From: Pedobacter changchengzhani
GTDB taxonomy: Bacteria > Bacteroidota > Bacteroidia > Sphingobacteriales > Sphingobacteriaceae
NCBI RefSeq assembly: GCF_004354365.1
Contig: NZ_SJCY01000007.1
Location: 62,001 to 126,000, forward strand
Reading direction: 5' to 3'
DNA: 64,000 nt
Part shown: piece after piece, positions 19,243 to 26,018 of the stretch
How the letters are laid out: every line of letters starts with the position of its first letter
How positions within the stretch are numbered: the first letter of the stretch is position 1
Position numbers and translations under genes: made by a program
Notes under the pieces: model-generated
Database searches by the model: none
What the model saw: only the letters and a program-made list of their open reading frames with translations
What the model was told of the DNA's origin: nothing

Positions 19243-20103
19243 TTATTTCTGTAGGTGTTTAAACATTAAAATATTACCTGCTTGTAGGGTTCCACCTTCA
19301 TTTGAAATGTATAGATTTTGATCTTTATCAAAAGCAATCCCTTCGGGCTGATTAAAATAACCGCCTTTTAACGGATAAACGGCCTTGATTTTAAAATTTT
19401 CATCCGTTACCACGATCATTTTATTTACCGATGATAATATAAACCACTCGTTAGTTGCCTTATTTTTTGCCAACGCAGATGGGTGGAATTTGAATTTTTT
19501 ATCGCCCGTAAATTTAACAATATCGCTGTGGGCAATTAACGATTCTCCTGCAGGTGTTAAAACGCCATCCGCAGCCAATTTTAGTTTAAAAATAGGTGTG
19601 TCTTTACTCGCCTTACTTTGCTTATTAAGCACATAAATAGTATTCGCTTGTTCATCGGCATATAAACCCTCATACTCAGCTTTTGGCACCAAGCCTTTAA
19701 ACGCCTGAACATTCGTTGCCTCATCGCCATTGGTACCGCTTAGTGGCATGGTATGCAGTTCGCCATTGCTTTTTAAGATGATTACTTGGTTATTGGAAAT
19801 GCTCAAATCTTCGTAATCGCCTTTGCCAGCAAATTTAGAAAGCTTTGCTTCTTTATCTTTTAACCCTAAACTGAACAAGTAACCCTCTTCATCTTGTATG
19901 GCGTAAACTTTGGATGGGTCGCCGTTAACAAATGCGATACCCGAAATTTCGAACAACCGTTGAGGCATATTATATTTTATAGGCTTTGATAAATCGTAGC
20001 CCGGCAAAGTTGCTTCGGTTTTAGCTTCAACGCAAGAAATTGCTGTAAAAATACCGAAGGCAACTATTAATTTTAAAGCGCTATTATTTGTGTGATTTAA
20101 CAT
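19243..20103 (-). CDS. SdiA-regulated-type beta-propeller lipoprotein
   Basis: A 286-residue protein whose signal sequence ends in a lipobox-like site (FGIFTAISCVEAK), so the mature N-terminus is probably a lipidated Cys. The body is a beta-propeller of the SdiA-regulated family (FEISGIAFV, GDYEDLSI, AEYEGLYAD, HPSALAKN, QPEGIAFD, LYISNEGG). These proteins resemble phytase or SMP-30 propellers; their activity is largely unknown. It lies four bases downstream of ppk1 and 30 bases upstream of the metallophosphoesterase gene on the same strand. The grouping with polyphosphate and phosphoester enzymes suggests a phosphate-related envelope role (inference). Confidence 0.75.
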   Translation of the reverse strand: MLNHTNNSALKLIVAFGIFTAISCVEAKTEATLPGYDLSKPIKYNMPQRLFEISGIAFVNGDPSKVYAIQDEEGYLFSLGLKDKEAKLSKFAGKGDYEDLSISNNQVIILKSNGELHTMPLSGTNGDEATNVQAFKGLVPKAEYEGLYADEQANTIYVLNKQSKASKDTPIFKLKLAADGVLTPAGESLIAHSDIVKFTGDKKFKFHPSALAKNKATNEWFILSSVNKMIVVTDENFKIKAVYPLKGGYFNQPEGIAFDKDQNLYISNEGGTLQAGNILMFKHLQK

Positions 20104-20107
20104 AGAA

Positions 20108-22150
20108 CTACATTTTACTTAACAACTTATAAATACTTAATTGAGATTGATTTGGCAAACTACTATTAACAACAGGAATATTGTTTAAATGTTCATCGAT
20201 AAAAACGGCCTGCACATTATCTGTTACCGACAAATTTAAAATATCCAATATTTCAAGTTTAATTTTGGCATCGTAAATTGGAAAACACACTTCTATCCTA
20301 CGGTAAATATTTCTGTTCATCCAATCGGCCGATCCTAAAAACACATCTACCTTGCCCAAATTATTAAATGCAAAAATGCGGCCATGCTCTAAATATCGAT
20401 CAACAATTCTAATTACTTTAATATTTTCGCTTTGCCCTACAACCTGCGGGATTAAGCAACAAATACTTCTAACCAGCAACGTAATTTTTACGCCCGCCTG
20501 CGAAGCTTCATAAAGTTTATCAATAAGGACTTTCTCTTCTAAATTATTTAATTTAATCGTTATCGAAGCCTCTTTACCAGCTTTGGCGAACTCGATTTCT
20601 CGTTGTATAAGCGCCAAAAACCGATCTTGCAGATTAAACTGCGCCACCAATAAATGCTGAAATTGAATTAAATTTTTTGACGTTGGTTTGGTTCTTTTAG
20701 CTAAGAAGATGAACAACAATTCAACCTCTCTCAATAAACCAGCATGGGTGGTAAATAAAATATGATCGGTGTAAAAAGAAGCTGTTGTTTCGTTAAAATT
20801 ACCGGTTGCTAAAAGCCCCGAATAATGCATCCGACCATTAATTTCTCTTTTAACCAACGCAATTTTGGCGTGCACTTTAAGTGCGGTAACGCTGTGAACA
20901 ATTTCTACGCCTGCAGCAGTCATTTTTTTCGCCCATTTAATGTTGTTGGCCTCATCAAACCTGGCTTTTAGCTCCACCAAAACAAAAACCTTTTTACCAT
21001 TTTTAGCGGCGCTGATTAGTGCATTTACAATTTTAGAATCGCTCGCTACGCGGTAAAGTGTTACGTAAATCTCTTTGGTGTTTGCATCTATTGCAGCCTC
21101 ATTAAAGAACCTTAAAACGCTATCGTAGGCTTGGTATGGCGTGTGTACAATTAAATCTTGATGCTGTATATTTTCATAAATAGTACCTTCAGCCTCTTTT
21201 AACCGATTAATTTTTGGCCAAGGCTGAAAACTTAAAACTTCGTCGTGAATGGGAAAATCGAAAAAGTCTTTTAAATTATGATAATTTCCACCTTCCACTA
21301 TACCCGCTTTTTTTAGGCTGAAAATTTTCTTTACTCGCTTTAAAGTATTTTCGGGTATGCCCGGTTGATGAAGAAAACGGGTAGCGAAACCAAAATCGCG
21401 TTTTTGCAATTGCGCTTCAATTTGATCTGATAAACTTCCTGGATATTCGTCTTTTAAATCAATCTCTGCATCGCGTGTAACTTTAAAACTGTAACAGCCC
21501 GTAATTACTTGGCAGGGAAATACATGATGTAAATTATTTCGTACAATATCGTCCAAAAAAGCGACGAACGTAATTTCATCAACCTTTATTTTAAAAAATC
21601 TTTTTAGCGTAGCTGAAGGAATATTTAAAACGTAGATGATTTCATCCGCCCCGGTTTTAATGGTAATTAAAAAATATAATTCGTTATTATTTGGGAAGAA
21701 ATTACTTGTTGCATTTAGCTTTATGGGTTGAAGAAATGCAAGGATTTGCGTTAAAAAGTAATGCTCGGCAGTTTTTAAAATTTGTTGAGGAAAAGCTTCA
21801 TTATAAACTAAATGAATTTTATTTGCTTTTAAAACCGGAATGATACACTGCGTTAGTGTTTTTCCATATCTAATTTGCTGTTTGGTAATTAAATTAGATG
21901 CAGATAGTAATAAATCTTCATGAACCTCAATCGCATTGCCCACTTTATTACTCAGCTTTTCTAAAGCCAATAAAACTGGCATCCTAACGCGATAAAACTC
22001 ATCCAAATTTGAAGAGAAAATAGATAAGAATTTTATTCTTTCCAAAACTGGAACATTTTCTCGCTCTGCTTCTGCCAATACCCGATCGTTAAAATATAAC
22101 CAACTTATGTCGCGGTTAAAATACGTTTGCTTACCACCAATTTCTGTCAT
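20108..22150 (-). CDS. ppk1: Polyphosphate kinase 1
   Basis: A 680-residue PPK1 that reversibly polymerises the ATP gamma-phosphate into polyphosphate. The N-terminal signature FNRDISWLYFNDRVL and SSNLDEFYRVRM are present. Both phospholipase-D-like histidines are in place: His427 in KVHAKIALVK (the autophosphorylated residue) and His589 in YLEHGRIFAF. I take the ATG at 22150 (MTEIGGKQTYFNRD) as start rather than an upstream TTG at 22168, because it leaves a four-base gap after the HD gene stop and begins at the conserved domain. Co-transcription with the HD/Pycsar-type gene upstream is likely. Confidence 0.96.
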   Translation of the reverse strand: MTEIGGKQTYFNRDISWLYFNDRVLAEAERENVPVLERIKFLSIFSSNLDEFYRVRMPVLLALEKLSNKVGNAIEVHEDLLLSASNLITKQQIRYGKTLTQCIIPVLKANKIHLVYNEAFPQQILKTAEHYFLTQILAFLQPIKLNATSNFFPNNNELYFLITIKTGADEIIYVLNIPSATLKRFFKIKVDEITFVAFLDDIVRNNLHHVFPCQVITGCYSFKVTRDAEIDLKDEYPGSLSDQIEAQLQKRDFGFATRFLHQPGIPENTLKRVKKIFSLKKAGIVEGGNYHNLKDFFDFPIHDEVLSFQPWPKINRLKEAEGTIYENIQHQDLIVHTPYQAYDSVLRFFNEAAIDANTKEIYVTLYRVASDSKIVNALISAAKNGKKVFVLVELKARFDEANNIKWAKKMTAAGVEIVHSVTALKVHAKIALVKREINGRMHYSGLLATGNFNETTASFYTDHILFTTHAGLLREVELLFIFLAKRTKPTSKNLIQFQHLLVAQFNLQDRFLALIQREIEFAKAGKEASITIKLNNLEEKVLIDKLYEASQAGVKITLLVRSICCLIPQVVGQSENIKVIRIVDRYLEHGRIFAFNNLGKVDVFLGSADWMNRNIYRRIEVCFPIYDAKIKLEILDILNLSVTDNVQAVFIDEHLNNIPVVNSSLPNQSQLSIYKLLSKM

Positions 22151-22154
22151 TTTA

Positions 22155-23372
22155 CTAATCTTTCCCAAACCACAAATAAGCTACCATAAACGACAGCACA
22201 GATAAAACAATACCGAACATAAAAATATTGTAGGCCAACCTAATCAGCTTATATTTCCGACCGAGCACGACGCCCTGAGAATACACATCTCTAATTAAAG
22301 TACCATATAAAAACTCTTTATCGCCCATAACCTGGCGCATACCATTGGCATAATTATCGAGTGGCATTTTGTAAAAATTACCGAAGAATAATAAGTTAAC
22401 ACGCTTGTTTTTTAAATCTTCATCGTTAAAAACACCCGAAGGAATGGATGGACGCGTAGATAAAATAGATACCACTACACAAGCCAGACTTACAATGAGT
22501 AACATAAAAGTTGGCACCATCAAAAAACTGTTGTTTTCGAGTCTGCGGAGCAGTAAACTTACAATTAACGATAAAATGATTGAGTTAACGGTAATGAGAA
22601 TGTGAGCTTTATTATCGGCCATATCGCTTAACCGCTGATTGTTGGCAGATGTAATCCTAAACATGGTTTCTATTCCCTTCTCGGGCCGCTCTCGCTTGTT
22701 TTTTTTCTCGTTTTTCGTTTCTGGTTCTACTGGTTTTAATTCTATAACTACAGCCTCGGGTTTTATTTGAGGCTCTTCTACTTTTAATTTGCTTTTTATC
22801 TTATCTAAATTCTTTTGTTTTTGGTCGTTCAGCAACAACTGACAATAATCGGTATGGTAATGATGTTTTTCTAAAAAGTCTAAATCTTTTTTACGCCAGT
22901 CGCTTTTGCTAATATTCCGCTCACAAATAAGTTCAACCTCTTTGTGCATTAATTTTGCTCTATCACGAAATTCTTCTGTTCCTAAATGAAATAAATCGGC
23001 ATCGCATAAAATATTTTCCAACAGATTGGCTGGATTTTGAGGTATTTTGGTGCTTAAAATCGTATTGGAGATTTCCGTTCTAATATCTTGTGGAATCCCT
23101 TTATTTTTCAAATAAACATCAGCAATTTCGGCACCTTTTTGCTCGTGGTTTTTTGCATCTTCAAAATAACCCACATCATGAAAAGTAGCCGCCAAAACAA
23201 CAATAAAATAATCGCGCTCATTTAACTGATAATGATTTGCAATTTGCTCGGTTGCCCGGATAACTTCAGCAGTGTGTTGCGCATTATGATACGCCAACCT
23301 AACATCTTTATGGGTTTCAAAATAATTGCTTACGTATTGTTTGGCTTCATTTTGAATCTCGGAATATTTCAT
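22155..23372 (-). CDS. HD phosphohydrolase fused to Pycsar-effector-type membrane domain
   Basis: A 405-residue two-domain protein. Residues about 25-200 form an HD phosphohydrolase (His33, HD pair at 65-66 in TFHDVGYF, His76, later Asp in DADLFHLG). After a charged Glu/Lys-rich linker, residues about 235-405 form a membrane domain with three or four helices. Its entry motif, RITSANNQRLSDMADNKAHI, is characteristic of the Pycsar effector transmembrane domain (DUF5706/PycTM). In Pycsar defence, PycTM domains impair membranes when a cyclase makes cCMP or cUMP. No cyclase is encoded here and the partner is ppk1, four bases downstream. A housekeeping nucleotide or phosphate role is as likely as defence. 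Confidence 0.85.
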   Translation of the reverse strand: MKYSEIQNEAKQYVSNYFETHKDVRLAYHNAQHTAEVIRATEQIANHYQLNERDYFIVVLAATFHDVGYFEDAKNHEQKGAEIADVYLKNKGIPQDIRTEISNTILSTKIPQNPANLLENILCDADLFHLGTEEFRDRAKLMHKEVELICERNISKSDWRKKDLDFLEKHHYHTDYCQLLLNDQKQKNLDKIKSKLKVEEPQIKPEAVVIELKPVEPETKNEKKNKRERPEKGIETMFRITSANNQRLSDMADNKAHILITVNSIILSLIVSLLLRRLENNSFLMVPTFMLLIVSLACVVVSILSTRPSIPSGVFNDEDLKNKRVNLLFFGNFYKMPLDNYANGMRQVMGDKEFLYGTLIRDVYSQGVVLGRKYKLIRLAYNIFMFGIVLSVLSFMVAYLWFGKD

Positions 23373-23458
23373 CAGTACAAATTGCTTTTATCTGAGCTAA
23401 CAACATTATTAATTCAAATTAGTTTTACAGCTTAAAGTCTGTTTAAGATAATTAAACA

Positions 23459-23474
23459 GTTTACAACTGTAAAC
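23459..23474. promoter_or_regulatory. 16-bp palindrome in the HD-protein/tRNA intergenic region
   Basis: GTTTACA-AC-TGTAAAC is a perfect 7-bp dyad with a two-base centre, and a further GTTTACA half-site follows about 7 bases later. It lies 87 bases upstream of the HD/PycTM start. The spacing suits an operator or a small hairpin. No factor can be assigned. The rest of 23373-23725 is A/T-rich and holds only a short unsupported ORF. Confidence 0.35.
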
Positions 23475-23725
23475 ATTTCGGTTTACAATGATAACCATTT
23501 CATCATTTTATTGGATTATTTTTAGCTTTAATATCGGTTTTAAAAGCGTTTAAGTTACAATAATGCTGTGAAAAAGATGATTTTAAATTTTTAGTCTGTT
23601 TTAAACAAACTGATAAACAGTGATTTGAAGCGTCATTAAAAAATTTTTGATACTTTTCGTTAAAAAATTTTCCGAATTTGAACACAAATTTGTAACATTG
23701 CAACTCAAAATCAAACGATTTTGCC

Positions 23726-23799
23726 GGGCCTATAGCTCAGCTGGTTAGAGTAGAAGACTCATAATCTTTTGGTCCCTGGTTCGAGCCCAGGTGGGCCCA
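23726..23799 (+). tRNA. tRNA with CAT anticodon (tRNA-Met or tRNA-Ile2)
   Basis: A full cloverleaf of 74 nt can be drawn. The acceptor stem is GGGCCTA/TGGGCCC, the D arm GCTC-loop-GAGT, the anticodon stem GAAGA/TCTTT around loop CTCATAA with anticodon CAT at 23760-23762, and the T arm CCTGG-TTCGAGC-CCAGG with discriminator A. CCA is not encoded. A CAT anticodon means elongator Met, initiator Met or lysidine-modified Ile. The first acceptor pair is G-C, which argues against initiator tRNA. Met versus Ile2 cannot be settled by eye. A terminator follows directly. Confidence 0.95.
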
Positions 23800-23802
23800 C
23801 AA

Positions 23803-23832
23803 AAAAACCTCAACGAAAGTTGGGGTTTTTTT
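23803..23832 (+). terminator. Terminator of the tRNA gene
   Basis: A 12-bp stem (arms AAAAACCTCAAC and GTTGGGGTTTTT, one T-G wobble) is closed by a GAAA tetraloop and runs into a T tract ending at 23832. It starts four bases after the tRNA discriminator base. Confidence 0.9.
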
Positions 23833-23892
23833 ATGCGAAAACCACTGTTTACAGACTTTAAAGCTCACTTTTAGGTAAGTAGGCAACTGCTA

Positions 23893-24027
23893 CTATTTTT
23901 TAAAGGTACTCATTTGAAAATAGAGCTTACACTCTATTTTAATCTTAGGGCGCTCACTAATTTTGTAGTCTGGTGTGTAGGTTACCTGTACCTCACATAC
24001 TTTTAAACTGTTTTCTATCTGTACCAT
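23893..24027 (-). pseudogene. Truncated RadC-like JAB-domain protein remnant
   Basis: A 44-codon ORF reads MVQIENSLKVCEVQVTYTPD, then YKISERPKIKIECKLYF and stops. The pattern (short leader, V-x-E-V-Q-V-x-Y, x-S-E-R-P-K-I) matches the N-terminus of the RadC/JAB-domain proteins that are frequent on Bacteroidota mobile elements. The rest of the roughly 150-residue domain, including the HxH...D metal site, is missing. It sits just after the tRNA, where integrated elements often end. Family assignment is from memory of the N-terminal pattern and is moderately secure. Confidence 0.5.
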
Positions 24028-24452
24028 AGTATTTATTAATTATGGTACTCAATCCACCTTTCAAACCAATTAAGCAAAGGAGGAACGGAATAAATAGGGT
24101 GTGTGAGGGCTACGTGAGCGTTTATGCCGTAGTTCCTTTAAGCGTATTGGGTGGACAAGGTTAAATTTGTGTAATGATTGATAGATACTCTACTCTCTCA
24201 CTCTTTTCAATATCCAGATTTCAATCTATTTCTTACTATTAAGGGGTAGGTTTATTTTTTGGATATTAGTTAACTACCAGATTTTAGAGGTAGATCAACC
24301 TTTATGTTTTAAAAGTTAAAACAGTTCGATTCATAGCTAACTAACAGCTATACGGGCAATCTACGCCAATATTTATAGAGTTTATTGTTTTACCAACTGG
24401 GGTTTAACCCCCCTTTAGTGAAACGATAATTGCTCAAAAGCCAAAATAACTT
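24028..24452. other. Non-coding stretch between the radC remnant and the 506-residue gene
   Basis: I see no ORF of note in these 425 bases. The stretch is likely the 5' region of the radC-like remnant plus the 3' flank of the restriction-modification operon. A short GGGGTTTAACCCCCC dyad near 24400-24414 could serve as terminator for the convergent direction. No integrase, terminal repeat or tRNA copy is visible. Confidence 0.4.
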
Positions 24453-25973
24453 CTAACCGTATATTTTGAGATAATTTTCAATTGACTGTTTACTGAGAGT
24501 CATACTGCTCAGATAATCTTGATGAGTAGATAAGTTTTGATTTAAATTATCACATTTCTCGCGAGATTCTTCAAGTTTAATCAACATCTTCTCGAATTTC
24601 TCTTCTATACCAGTAAGTTTTGGATACCTCTGCTTTATTTCTTTAAGAGCCAAGTTGTCTAAATCTTCATTACTAATAGTATGTAGTTTTTTAGCTTCTA
24701 CATAATTATTGTAAATCTCTATTCTAATCGAAGGTAGCGTGTTTTGATAAAAATTTGTTTTTTCAAGCAAGTCATCAACTTCTACCTTTATTTGGTCTCT
24801 TTTTTTACATGAGTTTTCTAATTCGATTTGCTTAAGGCTTAAAAAAATATTGATTTCATCGATGCACTCTAATAGCTCGGGATATACCACTAAACAGCAA
24901 TTGTCGATACGGTCAATATATTCTTGCGTGGGCACAAAATCACACCAACTATAAATACTATCGATGAAGTTAGTGGCACCTGAAATTTTTTCTGCTTTTA
25001 CAACCATTTGTAAAAACCCTTCAAGGTGAATCTCATGAAGCTTTTCTGGTTTGAATGAGATAAAATATCCAAATAAATTATCTGACTCTTCAATCATGTT
25101 ATCATATAGACACCTTTCTAAAGAGTTTACCAGATTTTCACATTCATTAATCACGTATTTTTTAATAAATTCGTCATTACCGCCCTCTTGGAAGCCATTA
25201 GAAGCGTCTCTGATAAAATCCAATGCCAAAGCCCAACTTTCATTTTCACAGGCGTACTCTCGAGTATTCCGTAGAATTTGCAAAAAATCAGCGTTTCTGT
25301 ATATTACTAGTCGCGAATAAGGTATTATTTTGATACCTTTAAAAATGAGCGTTACAGTAAAGTATGATGCTGAACCAAACCCAAAATTGGTCGCTATTTC
25401 CACAGATAAAGTATCATCAAGAGTGTACCAAAAGTTCTTCCATCCGTTAAACCTATGGGAAATAACCTTTATTTCAGCTTCATGTATAAATTTCTCATAG
25501 GTCGTTTGGAGAAAATACGACTGTAAAAAAGTTTCTGTGTAGTTTTTAAAATTTTTAGCACCATAAACCCTGCTTGCCCCATTAGCATCTCGGGGTAATT
25601 CTACTAATATGGGGAAATTATAATTAGTGTGATTTTGATAAAGTGTTATTTGAGTGTTTACTGTAATATTAAAGAAACCTCCATATTGGCTACTTAGATA
25701 TAGACAATAACTCCTATTTCGGTATAAATAACTATAATTAAGAGATATTTTAGAATAAAACTCTATAATAGATTGCTGTTGTTTTTCAACTCTATCTCTT
25801 GCATTAAGTTCTCCATATGTTTTGTCATCTAAGGTTTGATAAAAACTCTCAACATCTATCTCGTTCAACAATGCTTTCTCTATAGGAATATATTCCGTAT
25901 AAAAATTGCCTAGGTTGTCTTTTTTTAGTGCATAAACCGCATCTTCATTGATATCTGTGTACGTGTAACTCAT
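24453..25973 (-). CDS. Unrecognised 506-residue protein at the end of the type I R-M operon
   Basis: I do not recognise this protein. It has no signal peptide or membrane helix. Residues about 1-230 are mixed alpha/beta with many aromatic residues (FGFGSASYFTVTLIFKGIKI, then PYSRLVIYRNADF). The centre is helical, and residues about 380-500 form a long predicted coiled coil (SLKQIELENSCKKRDQIKVE onwards). It is the last gene in the same direction as hsdM, hsdS and hsdR, 45 bases after the hsdR stop, so co-transcription is likely. Such cargo next to type I restriction genes is often defence-related, but no catalytic motif supports a specific activity. Confidence 0.75.
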   Translation of the reverse strand: MSYTYTDINEDAVYALKKDNLGNFYTEYIPIEKALLNEIDVESFYQTLDDKTYGELNARDRVEKQQQSIIEFYSKISLNYSYLYRNRSYCLYLSSQYGGFFNITVNTQITLYQNHTNYNFPILVELPRDANGASRVYGAKNFKNYTETFLQSYFLQTTYEKFIHEAEIKVISHRFNGWKNFWYTLDDTLSVEIATNFGFGSASYFTVTLIFKGIKIIPYSRLVIYRNADFLQILRNTREYACENESWALALDFIRDASNGFQEGGNDEFIKKYVINECENLVNSLERCLYDNMIEESDNLFGYFISFKPEKLHEIHLEGFLQMVVKAEKISGATNFIDSIYSWCDFVPTQEYIDRIDNCCLVVYPELLECIDEINIFLSLKQIELENSCKKRDQIKVEVDDLLEKTNFYQNTLPSIRIEIYNNYVEAKKLHTISNEDLDNLALKEIKQRYPKLTGIEEKFEKMLIKLEESREKCDNLNQNLSTHQDYLSSMTLSKQSIENYLKIYG

Positions 25974-26018
25974 TTTTGTGACGACTAATTCGTGAAAATA
26001 ATTTTTTTAGTTAATAAC

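Noticed and set aside
22155-23372. Complete Pycsar anti-phage system
   Set aside because: No uridylate or cytidylate cyclase gene is adjacent; the neighbours are ppk1 and a tRNA.
23503-23703. 66-residue ORF before the tRNA
   Set aside because: Low-complexity A/T-driven translation rich in Lys, Phe and Asn, no recognised features, and it overlaps the tRNA promoter region.
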